Shown: positions 42,679-52,191, counted from the stretch's first letter. The stretch is 64,000 nt of DNA from Stappia indica (GCF_001696535.1 NZ_MBQE01000001.1:62001-126000), one strand, 5' to 3'. Numbers and translations are program-made. The notes: generated from the sequence alone by a model not told the origin.

Positions 42679-43236
42679 ATGACCCTTGCAAACTTTCCAT
42701 TCTCGCGTCCCCAGGACGTGCAGCATCTGACGACAAAGCCGCTGGTCGTGGAGGTGTGCCCGGACGAGGCCGACCTGAAGCGCATTGCCAAGGCCTACTC
42801 GCTGGTCGCGCTAACCGATGTCCTGGCTCGTTTCGAGCTCCGCAGGTGGCGACGCGAGGGCGTCGCGGTGGAGGGAACCCTCAAGGCGCGCGCCACGCAG
42901 ACCTGCGTTGTGACGCTGGCGCCGGTGGAGCAGGCTCTCGACGAGACCTTCTCGATGCGTTTCGATCCGGATGCGGACGCACTGGCCGGTGTTGCCGAGG
43001 ATGGCGAGATCGACGTGGATGCATTTGCCGAGGATCCGCCTGACCTGCTGGAGAGCAGCAGGATCGATCTGGGAGCGATCCTTTGCGAGCAGCTCGCGCT
43101 GGCGCTCGATCCGTTTCCGCGTGCACCGGGAGCGGAACTGCCGGAAGGCTATGGGGAGGAGCATGGTGAGGATGCGGACGACAAGCCGCCATCGCCGTTC
43201 GCTGTCCTGGAGCGGTTTCGCAAGCGCGACGAGTAG
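42679..43236 (+). CDS. DUF177 family protein (YceD-like)
   Basis: The 185-residue soluble acidic protein has the DUF177 core (about 45-125) with [20 protein letters not shown] and FSMRFDPDA, and a C-terminal segment [13 protein letters not shown]. In E. coli yceD precedes rpmF and plsX; relatives act in 23S rRNA accumulation. Here plsX follows but rpmF is not between them. Confidence 0.87.
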   Translation: MTLANFPFSRPQDVQHLTTKPLVVEVCPDEADLKRIAKAYSLVALTDVLARFELRRWRREGVAVEGTLKARATQTCVVTLAPVEQALDETFSMRFDPDADALAGVAEDGEIDVDAFAEDPPDLLESSRIDLGAILCEQLALALDPFPRAPGAELPEGYGEEHGEDADDKPPSPFAVLERFRKRDE

Positions 43237-43553
43237 GCTGGGCGGTCCTGCCGCTGGGACAGTTCGCCAGAAAGCTGTTGTCTCGCCGTTGTAAACGGGT
43301 ATGTTCCCAACGCTTCAGTATGATGGGAGCATGCTGGCATGTTTCCGTCGAGGGGAGCGGCCGCACTGTCATCGACGAGGTGCGGGACCTTGTGAGACCA
43401 CCCGTCGGGCGGCACAGGCGACAAAAGAATATGGCGGCAGAGCGTCGCCCCGCTCCTGGTGGAGGAGTGGATAATTCGGGACAGAAGTGCCGATCGGCAG
43501 CGTCCCGCGCTCGGATGAACGAGATGCGGGCGCCGATCCAGAAGACACGGACA
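43237..43553 (+). other. Region upstream of plsX
   Basis: This 317-base stretch between DUF177 and plsX has no rpmF (ribosomal protein L32) and no other credible gene. Open frames here are in GC-rich shadow. Upstream in-frame ATGs for plsX at 43515 and 43524 exist but are not family-like. Nothing else is recognisable. Confidence 0.5.
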
Positions 43554-44615
43554 ATGGCTCAAACGGTTCGAATCTCGCTGGATGCAATGGGCGGCGACAG
43601 GGGGGCGGAAGTCGTCGTACCCGGCGCGGCCCTGGCGCTTGAGCGGCGCCCCGACATCAGCTTCTCCATTTATGGCAACTCCGACATCGTGGCGCCCCTG
43701 CTGCAGGCGCATCCGCGCCTGCGCGAGGCGTCGACCCTGCATCATTGCGAGGTCTCTGTCGCGATGGATGCCAAGCCCAGCCAGGCCCTGCGTCAGGGGC
43801 GCTGGAAGTCGAGCATGTGGCGCTCCATCGAGGCGGTGAAGACCGGCCATGCCGATGTCGCCGTCTCCGCCGGCAACACCGGCGCGCTGATGGCCATGTC
43901 GAAATTCTGCCTGCGCACCATGGCCAATATCGAAAGGCCGGCGATTGCGGCGATCTGGCCGACCATGCGTGGTGAGTCCATCGTCCTCGACGTGGGGGCC
44001 ACCATCGGCGCCGATGCGCAGCAGCTGATCGATTTCGCGCTGCTCGGCGGCGCCATGGCTCGTATTCTGTTCTCCATCGAGCGCCCGACCGTCGGCCTGC
44101 TGAATATCGGCGTCGAGGAAGTGAAGGGCCTGGAAGAGGTGCGCACCGCCGGCCGGCTGTTGCGCGAGGCCAATCTGCGGTCTCTCACCTATGCCGGTTT
44201 CGTCGAGGGCGACGACCTCGGCAAGGGCGTCGTCGACGTGGTGGTGACCGAGGGTTTCGCCGGCAATATCGCGCTCAAGACGGCCGAGGGAACAGCCCGC
44301 CAGATCGGCAGCTACCTGCGCTCCGCCATGAACCGGACCTGGCGCGCGAAGCTCGGCTACCTGCTGGCCAAGGACGCCTTCGACCGGCTTCGCGAGAAGA
44401 TGGATCCGCGCAAGGTGAACGGCGGTGTCTTCCTCGGGCTGAACGGGATCGTCATCAAGAGCCACGGCGGGACCGACGCGGAAGGCTTTGCAGCCGCTGT
44501 CGAACTGGCTTACGACATGGCGCGCAACGACCTGATGAACAAGATTTCTCAGGATTTGAAGAGCTACCATCGCGGCCGGTTCGAGCCGCGAGACGGATCG
44601 GAAGGTGATAAGTGA
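43554..44615 (+). CDS. plsX: Phosphate acyltransferase PlsX
   Basis: PlsX turns acyl-ACP into acyl-phosphate for phospholipid synthesis. The 353-residue protein has the N-terminal [13 protein letters not shown] motif, [14 protein letters not shown], the long [14 protein letters not shown] segment and [21 protein letters not shown] at 43554 begins the conserved motif. Its stop overlaps the fabH start by four bases (GTGA). Confidence 0.95.
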   Translation: MAQTVRISLDAMGGDRGAEVVVPGAALALERRPDISFSIYGNSDIVAPLLQAHPRLREASTLHHCEVSVAMDAKPSQALRQGRWKSSMWRSIEAVKTGHADVAVSAGNTGALMAMSKFCLRTMANIERPAIAAIWPTMRGESIVLDVGATIGADAQQLIDFALLGGAMARILFSIERPTVGLLNIGVEEVKGLEEVRTAGRLLREANLRSLTYAGFVEGDDLGKGVVDVVVTEGFAGNIALKTAEGTARQIGSYLRSAMNRTWRAKLGYLLAKDAFDRLREKMDPRKVNGGVFLGLNGIVIKSHGGTDAEGFAAAVELAYDMARNDLMNKISQDLKSYHRGRFEPRDGSEGDK

Positions 44616-45589
44616 CAGTGAAGCGATCCATCGTTCTGGGAACCGGCAGCTATCTTCCTGCACGCAGGCTCACCAACAACGATCTTGCCAAGATGGTGGA
44701 TACTTCGGACGAGTGGATTGTCCAGCGTACGGGCATTCATGCACGCCATATCGCCGCTGACGGTGAGTTCACCTCCGATCTGGCGGTTGCCGCCGCGCGC
44801 AAGGCGCTTGACGCTGCCGGGTGCCAGCCGACCGACATCGACCTGATCATCCTGGCCACCGCGACACCGGACAACACATTCCCGGCCACTGCCGTTACCG
44901 TGCAGCACAAGCTGGGTATTTCCAGCGGCTTCGCCTTTGATGTGCATGCCGTATGCTCGGGCTTCGTCTACGCGCTCGCGACGGCCGATGCCTATCTGCG
45001 CGGTGGCATGGCCAAGCGCGCGCTGGTGATCGGCGCGGAGACCTTCTCCCGCATCCTCGATTGGGAAGACCGCACGACCTGCGTGCTGTTCGGCGACGGC
45101 GCCGGCGCCATCGTTCTGGAGGCTGCCGAAGGCGAGGGGACGACGACGGATCGCGGCGTGCTGACCTCGCATCTGCGTTCCGACGGTGCCCATCGCGACA
45201 AGCTTTACGTCGATGGCGGGCCGTCGACGACCCAGACCGTCGGTCACCTGCGCATGCAGGGCAAGGAAGTCTTCCGTCATGCGGTCTCCATGATCACCGA
45301 CGTGGTCGAGGCAGCCTTCGAGGCGACCGGCACGGATGCCGAGGCGCTCGACTGGTTCATTCCTCATCAGGCCAACCGCCGCATCATCGATGCCAGCGCC
45401 AAGAAACTTGGTATCGACCCGGACAAGATCGTCGTGACCCTCGAGGATCACGGCAACACGTCGGCAGCGTCGATCCCGCTGGCGCTCGATCAGGCGGTGC
45501 GCGACGGGCGCGTCAAGCGCGGCGACCTGATCATGCTCGAGGCAATGGGCGGCGGCTTCACCTGGGGTGCCTCGCTGGTGCGCTGGTAG
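44612..45589 (+). CDS. fabH: 3-oxoacyl-ACP synthase III
   Basis: FabH starts fatty-acid elongation by joining acetyl-CoA to malonyl-ACP. The 325-residue thiolase-fold enzyme has Cys115 in VHAVCSGF, His in PHQANRR and Asn in GNTSAAS, the complete catalytic triad. It starts with GTG at 44612 inside the plsX stop, which suggests coupled translation. Confidence 0.96.
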   Translation: MTVKRSIVLGTGSYLPARRLTNNDLAKMVDTSDEWIVQRTGIHARHIAADGEFTSDLAVAAARKALDAAGCQPTDIDLIILATATPDNTFPATAVTVQHKLGISSGFAFDVHAVCSGFVYALATADAYLRGGMAKRALVIGAETFSRILDWEDRTTCVLFGDGAGAIVLEAAEGEGTTTDRGVLTSHLRSDGAHRDKLYVDGGPSTTQTVGHLRMQGKEVFRHAVSMITDVVEAAFEATGTDAEALDWFIPHQANRRIIDASAKKLGIDPDKIVVTLEDHGNTSAASIPLALDQAVRDGRVKRGDLIMLEAMGGGFTWGASLVRW

Positions 45590-45760
45590 CACATGCAAGG
45601 GCTTGAGCCCTGTGAACTTTTTGCGAACCGCAGCCCTGTCAGACTGTTGACCGCCTGCGCGCGAGCCAATAGGCTGCTTTCCGGGTTCGGTGGGCCCTGA
45701 AGGGTCAAAGAAAACAATCCCTGACACCGTCGAGCCACGAGGTTCGGCCAAGGAGGGACT

Positions 45761-46081
45761 ATGAGCGGCAGGACAGTAACACGCGCCGATCTTTGTGAGG
45801 CGGTTTACCAGAAAGTCGGCCTTTCCAGATCGGAATCCTCGGAGCTCGTCGAAAAGGTCCTGTCGGAGATCGCGGATTGCCTCGTTGCCGGGGAATCGGT
45901 GAAACTGTCCTCCTTCGGGTCCTTTGTGGTGCGTTCCAAGGGGGAGCGTATCGGCCGGAATCCGAAGACCGGCGAGGAGGTTCCGATCCTCCCGCGCCGG
46001 GTCATGGTGTTCAAGCCATCGAACGTGCTCAAGAAGCGTATCAACGAGACCATGATGGGAGCGTCCGAAAGCGGCGACTGA
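45761..46081 (+). CDS. ihfA: Integration host factor subunit alpha
   Basis: IHF alpha forms a heterodimer with IHF beta and bends DNA sharply at specific sites. The 106-residue protein has [44 protein letters not shown] with the intercalating arm, and [26 protein letters not shown] lies before the ATG at 45761. In rhizobia a MerR-type gene usually follows, as here. Confidence 0.96.
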   Translation: MSGRTVTRADLCEAVYQKVGLSRSESSELVEKVLSEIADCLVAGESVKLSSFGSFVVRSKGERIGRNPKTGEEVPILPRRVMVFKPSNVLKKRINETMMGASESGD

Positions 46082-46095
46082 GACAGCGCCGGCGG

Positions 46096-46786
46096 ATGAT
46101 GAAGCGCCATTTCAGCGACGGTCGAAAAAAGCCCTGACGCCTTCCGCACGATCAGCGAGGTCGCCGACGACCTCGATCTGCCGCAGCACGTCCTGCGTTT
46201 CTGGGAAACCCGATTTGCTCAAATCCGCCCGCTGAAGCGCGGCGGCGGCCGGCGCTATTATCGTCCGGACGATATCGACCTTCTGCGCGGCATTCGCCAT
46301 CTCCTCTACGGCGAGGGCTACACGATCAAGGGCGTGCAGCGGATCCTGAAGGAGCAGGGGCCTCGGTTCGTCATGCAGGTCTGGCGAGAGGACGGGATCG
46401 CCCTTGCCGCGCTCGCCGCACAGCAAACCGCTGCGGCGGATGATGACGCGGAAGTCGAAGCGCCGAAAGCCTCTCCGGCGCGGCCGCAGGCACGGACCGC
46501 CGACACCGTTTCTCGCCAGGAAGATCCGCGCGCCCGGGCGAAGGCCGAGCCGCAGTTCTCCGATGCGGAAGAGGACGGCGAACCCTTGCCGCGAGGCATC
46601 ATCGCCGATGACGCGGGTCACGCGGACCTGCCGCAGGCGCGCGCAGGCTTCCGCTTGATGGAAAGGCTGCTCGGCGACCGCGCCGACGGGCCTTCCGGAA
46701 ACCTCTCCAAGGACGATATCCGCCGGTTGCAGGCAACGCTGTTCGAGCTGCTGGAGTGCAAGCGGATACTTGACCAGGCACGTTAG
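46096..46786 (+). pseudogene. MerR-family transcriptional regulator with a frameshift near its start (A6 tract)
   Basis: The MerR domain reads clearly from about 46133: [20 protein letters not shown], then [18 protein letters not shown], in the frame ending at 46786. That frame has no ATG, GTG or TTG before 46334, which already lies inside the DNA-binding domain; the only upstream oddity is an ATT at 46109. Two ATGs at 46096 and 46099 open another frame that reads through GRKK and stops at 46135. One base less in the run of six A at 46125-46130 would join both into a normal protein (about 229 residues) with [12 protein letters not shown]. So this is either a sequencing error, a real frameshift mutation, or recoding. 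The HTH and the C-terminal region (about 46500-46786, conserved helix [18 protein letters not shown]) look otherwise intact. It follows ihfA by 14 bases. Confidence 0.75.
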
Positions 46787-46800
46787 GTTGAGGCGTTAAG

Positions 46801-47378
46801 ATGATTTCTATTCAATTTTTTACTTCCATTGTTACAGTTCTTGTCGGCGTTGGCGGGCTTTATCTTGCCTTTGTAAAATGGCAGAGTGATCGGGAGGATC
46901 GTCAGTCCGCTGAATTGCTGCGTGAGGATGTTTTTTCTTGGGCAAACGAATGCATAGATTGTCTTCAGACGCTATCTGTGTTGGTGGAGAAAAGAAATTC
47001 CCCGCTTTTTGAAGGTGTTATATTTGCGCAGCGTCGCGATTTAATGCTTCGCACTAGTGTGTTAATTGAGCGCGGTCGCTTGTTTTTTTAAACGATCAGT
47101 CGGTGGGCGATCACTCTAGAGAGAGTGCATCGTATCGTGGTTATCGACCGATAATACTCGATCAGCTTGTTCTTGCGCATCAGTTAGCTTCTGAATGGCC
47201 AGAAGATGAGGCGAATTTTGAGACGTTGGCTAGGATGTGCGCAAGTAATTTTGTTACCCTCATGCAGAAAGAAGTTGGTCGAAACAAGACTCTATCACCT
47301 GAGGCCTCCAAGGTGGGAGTTAGCATTCGATTGCGTGAGATCATCAAGGATCCGGCTAGCTTTGTTGTGAAATTTTAG
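46801..47378 (+). pseudogene. AT-rich hypothetical membrane-anchored protein, broken by a frameshift at a T7 tract
   Basis: A first frame (46801-47091) encodes 96 residues: one hydrophobic helix (about 6-26), then a charged helical part WQSDREDRQSAELLREDVF. It stops at TAA directly after a run of seven T (47083-47089). A second frame continues at once with NDQSVGDHSRESASYRGYRP to 47378. Joined, they give about 190 residues. From memory, hypothetical proteins of this type end the first part with RGRLFF and then carry YRGYRP..LD, so this is one gene. Base use (near 40% GC) is far below the neighbours, as in the ORFan at 10.2-10.8 kb. The function is unknown. A one-base indel or read error in the T-run would explain the break. 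Confidence 0.6.
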
Positions 47379-47389
47379 AAGGTCGAGAA

Positions 47390-48016
47390 TCACGGCGGCG
47401 CGATCTCCAGTTTCACCGCTGCATACCAGTCGGCGAAAGCGCGTATCTCGTCGTCCGTCAGCTCTGCAGCCACTGACGACATGACCTCGTGCTTGCGCTT
47501 GCCTAGCCGGAATGCTTTCAACTGCGTATCGATGTAGATGGCGCTTTCCCCCGCAAGGTTCGGCACGTCCTCCATCTGGCCGATGCCGGTTTCACCATGA
47601 CAGGCGCTGCATTCGGTCGGCGCGGCCTCCGTGGAGACGCCAGGGGGCAGCGTGGCGCTGGCCTGATGCGATCCGTACCATGCGGCGAGATCGGCAATGG
47701 CTGTATCGTCCAGCGACTTCGCCACCACACTCATCATCTCATGCACGCGCCGCCCGTCGCGGAAGGCTTTCAGCTGGGCCCGAAGGTAGGCCGGTGGTTC
47801 GCCGCCGATATGCGGGGCGATCGGAATGCGTGCCATCCCGTCCAGTCCGTGGCAGGTCCGGCACATGCCGGCACGCTTGCGCCCTGCGGCCGGATCGCCC
47901 TTGACGGTCTCGGCAAGGGCGGGGGAGGAGCCGAGCACCCGGGCGGGAAGCATCCCGCCCAGGCCCGGACCTGCGAGAAGCGCTGCACAGGCCAGCGCCA
48001 TCGCCGATCGTCTCAT
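47390..48016 (-). CDS. Diheme cytochrome c (c4-like)
   Basis: The 208-residue periplasmic electron carrier has a signal peptide (about 1-35, ending ALAET) and two cytochrome c domains with heme sites CRTCH (52-56) and CSACH (136-140); each has a later Met ligand candidate (EMMSV, EVMSSV). The ATG at 48016 begins the signal; the frame is open to 48235. It lies two bases after the PQQ-type dehydrogenase and is the likely electron acceptor of the module. Confidence 0.9.
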   Translation of the reverse strand: MRRSAMALACAALLAGPGLGGMLPARVLGSSPALAETVKGDPAAGRKRAGMCRTCHGLDGMARIPIAPHIGGEPPAYLRAQLKAFRDGRRVHEMMSVVAKSLDDTAIADLAAWYGSHQASATLPPGVSTEAAPTECSACHGETGIGQMEDVPNLAGESAIYIDTQLKAFRLGKRKHEVMSSVAAELTDDEIRAFADWYAAVKLEIAPP

Positions 48017-48018
48017 AC

Positions 48019-49272
48019 TCAGTTCCCTTCGTAGGAGATGCGATAGAGGGCCCCGGCAAGGTCGTCGGAGACCAGGATAGAGCCGTCCCGCAGTTGCGCG
48101 ACGTCGACCGGCCGGCCGAGATATTCGCCGTTCTCGTCGATCCAGCCTTCGGCAAAGGGTTCGGTGGTGGCCTTGCCCTCGCTGTCGACGAAGGTCACCA
48201 TCACGCGGGCGCCTACCGGCTCCGTGCGGTTCCACGACCCGTGCTGGGCGGAGAAGATCGCGTTCTTGTACTTCTCCGGGAACTGACGACCCGTGTAGAA
48301 GGTCATGCCGAGATCGGCCGCATGGGCCACGGTCTCGACTGCCGGCATCACCACCTCGACCGGTACTTCCTGTCCGGCATACTCGGTCGTGCGCACGCTG
48401 CCGCCGCCATACCAGGGATGTCCGAAATGCTGCCCGGCTGCCGTCTGACGGTTGATCTCGCCCGGCGGGATGTCATCACCCATGCCGTCCACCTGGTTGT
48501 CGGTGAACCACAGCTCGCCGGTTTCGGGATGGAAGTCGTGGCCGACCGAGTTGCGAATGCCGTAGGTGTAGACCTCACGCCCGGTTCCGTCTGTGTTGAT
48601 GCGGATCATGCCGCCGATGCCGTGCTCCTTGTAGAGGTCCAGCTTTTCGGCAGGCGCCACGTTGAACGGCTGGCCGAGGGAGATGTAGAGCTTGCCGTCG
48701 GGACCGATCTTGCAGACGCGGGCGGTGTGATTGTAGCTCTCCTCCGTCGCCGGCACGAGCTCGCCCTGCTTGACGACGTTGAAGGCGGCAACGTCCGGGC
48801 TCTCGTAGAAGAATTCGGCGGCCGGATAGACCAGAACGCGGTTCTGCTCGGCGATGTAGAGGAAACCGTCTTTCGAGAAGCACGGACCGTTCGGGATCGC
48901 GAACTTCAGCGAAGGGGCGAAGTTCTTCACCTCGTCGGCGACCCGGTCCTTGTTGCGGTCGGTCACGGCCCAGACCTTGTCCTTGCGCGTGCCGACGAAG
49001 GTGACGATGCCCTGCGGGCCGACTGCCATGTGGCGCGCATCGGGCACCACGGCGTAGAGATCGATCTTGAACCCGGCCGGAAGCTTGATGCGCTTCAAGG
49101 TTTCGCGAATGCCGTCGGCATAGGCGCCGCTCTGCTCCACGAAGGTGAATTCCGTGGTGCCGGTGCTCTGGAAGTTCGACAGTTTTTCGAGGTTGTCCGG
49201 CACCGGCGCCTGCGCGGCGGCAAGGGATGTCGCGGCCAGCAGGCCGATGCTTGCAAGCAGGAAAGTCTTCAT
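48019..49272 (-). CDS. PQQ-type sugar dehydrogenase (sorbosone dehydrogenase family)
   Basis: The 417-residue protein has a signal peptide (MKTFLLASIGLLAATSLAAAQA), then a six-bladed beta-propeller of the soluble glucose/sorbosone dehydrogenase type: LPAGFKIDLYAVVPDARHMAVGP, GLLY-like repeats, and ENGEYLGRPVDVAQLRDGSIL near the end, with GSWNRTEPVG. PQQ is the expected cofactor, but no pqq synthesis genes are in the window. The substrate cannot be told. The diheme cytochrome c follows by two bases. Confidence 0.88.
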   Translation of the reverse strand: MKTFLLASIGLLAATSLAAAQAPVPDNLEKLSNFQSTGTTEFTFVEQSGAYADGIRETLKRIKLPAGFKIDLYAVVPDARHMAVGPQGIVTFVGTRKDKVWAVTDRNKDRVADEVKNFAPSLKFAIPNGPCFSKDGFLYIAEQNRVLVYPAAEFFYESPDVAAFNVVKQGELVPATEESYNHTARVCKIGPDGKLYISLGQPFNVAPAEKLDLYKEHGIGGMIRINTDGTGREVYTYGIRNSVGHDFHPETGELWFTDNQVDGMGDDIPPGEINRQTAAGQHFGHPWYGGGSVRTTEYAGQEVPVEVVMPAVETVAHAADLGMTFYTGRQFPEKYKNAIFSAQHGSWNRTEPVGARVMVTFVDSEGKATTEPFAEGWIDENGEYLGRPVDVAQLRDGSILVSDDLAGALYRISYEGN

Positions 49273-49496
49273 GGGTTTCCTCCGGAATAGGCAGCCGCCT
49301 CCACGGCTGCGGGGTTCGGATCTTCGCCCCGATTGTTGCTCACAAAGATCCCGGATGCTGTTCCCCTAAGGAAGGAGAGCCTCATCCGGGCAGGTGAGTG
49401 GGAGATATAAAATCATACATATGATAAATCATGCAATCATTCCGGGAGGCAGCCCAGGTTACATGCCGAGCCGCCTTCCGAATGTGCCGGCGCGAG

Positions 49497-51068
49497 CTAG
49501 AGCGTGCCGCGTGACATCTCCGAGGCGATGTGGTCCGCCTGGCGAATTGCCAGAGCCACGATGGTGAGTGTCGGGTTTTCCGCCGCGCCCGTGGTGAACT
49601 GGCTGCCGTCCGATACGTAGAGGTTCGGCACGTCATGGGTCCGGCCCCAACGATTGACTACGCCATCCCTCGGATTCTCCGACATCCGGTTGGTGCCGAG
49701 ATTGTGGGTGGAGGGATAGGGCGGGGTCGGGAATGTGCGTGTTGCACCGACCGCCTCGTAGATCGCGATGCCCTGCTTGTAAGCGTGCGCGCGCATGGCG
49801 ATGTCGTTGGGATGGTCGGTGAAGTGCACGTTCGGTGCCGGCAGCCCGTACTGGTCCTTGAGATCATGGTTCAGGGTGATCCGGTTGGTCTCCTGGGGCA
49901 TGTCTTCGCCGACGATCCAGAGCCCGGCCATGTTCTCGTAGGAGTCCAGCGCCGTGGTGAACTCGCGGCCCCAGGCGCCGGGATCGAGGAACGCCGCCAT
50001 GAACGGCAGCCCTAGTGACAGGGTCTCCAGTTCGTAGCCGCCGACGAACCCGCGGGACGGGTCATGCCGCGCCTCATCCTGCACGATGCCGGCCATGGTG
50101 GTGCCCCGCCACATGCGCACCGGCTTGTCGAACACCGCATAGACCGAGCCGGTCACGTGCCGCATGTAGTTGCGTCCCACCTGGCCGGAGGAGTTGGCCA
50201 GCCCGTCCGGGAACAGGTTGGACGCGGAGTTGAGCAGCAGGCGAGGGCTCTCGATCGAGTTGCCCGCGACGCACACCACACGGGCCTTTTGCAGGTGCTG
50301 GTTGCCGTCCTTGTCGGCATAGAGCACGCCTGTCACCTTGCCGGCCGCATCATGCTCGATCCGCAGCACATGCGCGCGCTCGCGCACCTCGAGATTGCCG
50401 GTCGCCTCGCCGCGCGGAATGTCCGTATATGCGGCCGACCACTTGGCGCCCCACTTGCACCCCTGGAAGCAGAAGCCGGTCTGCTGGCAGGCGTAGCGGT
50501 CGTCGCGCTCGGCCGAGTTGATGGCCATCCGTCCGGTATGGACTTCCTTGTAGCCGAGCTTGCGGGCGCCGGCCTCGAGCACCTTGAAGTTGTTGTTGCC
50601 GGGCAGTCCCTCACGGCCACCGGTGCGCGTGACGCCCAACTTCTCCTCCGCTTTCTCGTACCAGGGCTCCATCTCGGCGAGATCTATCGGCCAGTCGAGA
50701 AGGTTGGCGCCCTGCACGTTGCCGTAGGTGGTGCGGGTCTTGAACTCGTGCGGCTGGAACCGCAGCGAGGCACCGGCCCAGTGGGTGGTGGTGCCGCCGA
50801 CCGCCTTGACGATCCAGGCCGGCAGCCCGGAGAAGTCCTTGGCGACCCGCCAGTCGCCGGAGGTCGAGCGCGGATCGAGCCAGGCCAACTGCCCGAAGCT
50901 CTCCCACTCGTCGTTGATGTAGTCTTCCGGCAGGTATCTTCCGCCGGCTTCCAGCGCGACCACGCTGACGCCCTTCTGAGCCAGTTCGTTGGCCAGGACA
51001 CCGCCGCCGGCGCCTGTCCCGATGACCACGACGACATTGTCGTCATTCAGGTCGAATGGTGCGGCCAT
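49497..51068 (-). CDS. GMC family oxidoreductase (FAD-dependent dehydrogenase)
   Basis: The 523-residue flavoprotein has the FAD motif VIGTGAGGGVLANELA (about 15-30) and a C-terminal GMC domain with TNRMSENPRDGVVNRWGR and NLYVSDGSQFTTGAAENPTL. It resembles the large subunit of membrane-bound gluconate 2-dehydrogenase and sorbitol or alcohol dehydrogenases. It has no signal peptide; its partner, encoded 14 bases upstream, carries a Tat signal, so the pair may be exported together. The ATG at 51068 fits the FAD domain; the frame is open to 51491. Confidence 0.9.
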   Translation of the reverse strand: MAAPFDLNDDNVVVVIGTGAGGGVLANELAQKGVSVVALEAGGRYLPEDYINDEWESFGQLAWLDPRSTSGDWRVAKDFSGLPAWIVKAVGGTTTHWAGASLRFQPHEFKTRTTYGNVQGANLLDWPIDLAEMEPWYEKAEEKLGVTRTGGREGLPGNNNFKVLEAGARKLGYKEVHTGRMAINSAERDDRYACQQTGFCFQGCKWGAKWSAAYTDIPRGEATGNLEVRERAHVLRIEHDAAGKVTGVLYADKDGNQHLQKARVVCVAGNSIESPRLLLNSASNLFPDGLANSSGQVGRNYMRHVTGSVYAVFDKPVRMWRGTTMAGIVQDEARHDPSRGFVGGYELETLSLGLPFMAAFLDPGAWGREFTTALDSYENMAGLWIVGEDMPQETNRITLNHDLKDQYGLPAPNVHFTDHPNDIAMRAHAYKQGIAIYEAVGATRTFPTPPYPSTHNLGTNRMSENPRDGVVNRWGRTHDVPNLYVSDGSQFTTGAAENPTLTIVALAIRQADHIASEMSRGTL

Positions 51069-51082
51069 GACAGTCTCCTCCC

Positions 51083-51607
51083 TCAGAGCCAGTTGATGTC
51101 GTCGAAACCGCGGTCGATGTACCCGCCCTGCGAGTAGCTCTCTCCCTCGTATCCGAACAGCGGCCAGACGGCCTTCTGGTTGTAGAGCCCGGTCACCAGT
51201 CCGCCGCGGACGGCCTGGAAGAAGACGCTCTCCTCCATCGAGCGCAGGATGTCGGCCCGCTCGCGCTCCCAGCCCACGGCGAGATAGCCGGCATGGCCCT
51301 TGCCCTGTGCGGCTGCATCGAGGGCAGCGATCCCTGCCTCGACCATTTGCGCCTTGTCCGCCGCGTCGTATCCCTTGACCGCTGCCACGTAGTGTTCGTC
51401 GGGAATGCGGTCGTGCGGATAGATGTCGCGCGCCATCTGCACCAGCGTCGCCATGGTCTGCGACTTGAGATGGGCGACCTCCATTGCCCATGCTGCGTTG
51501 CTGGCGGCGAAGAAGCCCGGCCCGACGACGAAGGCGGCGCCTGCTGCTGCGCTCCGCGCCAGCAATTGCCGTCTGGTCATGTTCCTGTGGGTCAGTGTTT
51601 CGGTCAT
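51083..51607 (-). CDS. Gluconate 2-dehydrogenase subunit 3 family protein with Tat signal
   Basis: The 174-residue protein starts with a twin-arginine signal (MTRRQLLARSAAAGAAFVVG within 10-29), then the subunit 3 domain with MATLVQMARDIYPHDRIPDEHYV and RDIL-type helices ending YSQGGYIDRGFDDINWL. Such subunits partner GMC dehydrogenases and help export or assembly. It lies between the VOC gene (30 bases) and the GMC gene (14 bases), so all three form one transcript. Confidence 0.9.
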   Translation of the reverse strand: MTETLTHRNMTRRQLLARSAAAGAAFVVGPGFFAASNAAWAMEVAHLKSQTMATLVQMARDIYPHDRIPDEHYVAAVKGYDAADKAQMVEAGIAALDAAAQGKGHAGYLAVGWERERADILRSMEESVFFQAVRGGLVTGLYNQKAVWPLFGYEGESYSQGGYIDRGFDDINWL

Positions 51608-51637
51608 TTTTCCTCCCTCCCGAAACGGTTGCCCCGT

Positions 51638-52033
51638 TCAGCGATAACGGCCGTGGCGCTGCAGCACCTCGATCTGGTAGCCGTCCGGATCCTGAACGAA
51701 GAAGAAACGGGCCAGCAGCGCGCCGTCGCGGTTGAACTCCACGATCTTGCGCGGAGCGAGCCCCGCCTGTTCGAAGCGGGCATGTTCCGCATCGAGGTCG
51801 TCGACACAGAAGGCGAGATGCCCGTAGCCGTTGCCGAGGTCGTAGGGCTCGGTACGCCCCTTGTTGACCGTCAGCTCGACCTCGAAATCCGCGTCGTCGT
51901 TTCTGAGATAGATGAGGATGAAGTCGTCGAACTCGAACCTGTCGGCGATATCGAGCCCGAAAGCGGCCTTGTAGAAGGCTGTTGAACGCACTTCATCGAT
52001 CACGCGGATCATCGCGTGTATGCATTTCGCCAC
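51638..52033 (-). CDS. VOC superfamily protein (glyoxalase I-like)
   Basis: The 131-residue single-domain protein has the VOC fold: HAMIRVIDEVRSTAFYKAAFGL, a metal-site His in GYGHLAFCVDDLD, and a Glu in YQIEVLQRHG, the usual His-Glu metal ligands. It resembles lactoylglutathione lyase but could equally act on another substrate of the downstream oxidation module. It is first in the module. Confidence 0.85.
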   Translation of the reverse strand: MAKCIHAMIRVIDEVRSTAFYKAAFGLDIADRFEFDDFILIYLRNDDADFEVELTVNKGRTEPYDLGNGYGHLAFCVDDLDAEHARFEQAGLAPRKIVEFNRDGALLARFFFVQDPDGYQIEVLQRHGRYR

Positions 52034-52173
52034 GAGTTTTCTCCCGGATCAGTCCTGCCGGCAGTGTCGGCAGGTTTCTTCAATCGGACAGTTCTGACCG
52101 CAAGTCCGCGGCCAGATGGCTGGTGCCCAGTTCTTCCGATGGAGAAAGGATGCGTCCGGGATTCACTTCGCGG

Positions 52174-52191
52174 GTAGTAAAGTTTTACTAC
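52174..52191. promoter_or_regulatory. 18-bp palindrome GTAGTAAAGTTTTACTAC upstream of the oxidation module
   Basis: GTAGTAAA and TTTACTAC are perfect inverted arms around GT. The site lies between the ribbon-helix-helix gene (ends 52202) and the VOC start (52033). A second inverted repeat CCTGCCG/CGGCAGG is at 52054-52060 with 52068-52074. It has no T-run that would make it a minus-strand terminator, so an operator is more likely. The cognate regulator is unknown; the neighbouring RHH protein is a candidate. Confidence 0.5.

Noticed and set aside
43237-43553. rpmF (ribosomal protein L32) before plsX
   Set aside because: No frame with the expected PKRKTSxSRR start or the short basic protein was found.
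47083-47090. Programmed -1 frameshift at TTTTTTA in the AT-rich ORFan
   Set aside because: The zero frame is TTG TTT TTT TAA, not the canonical register X XXY YYZ; a one-base indel or read error is simpler.
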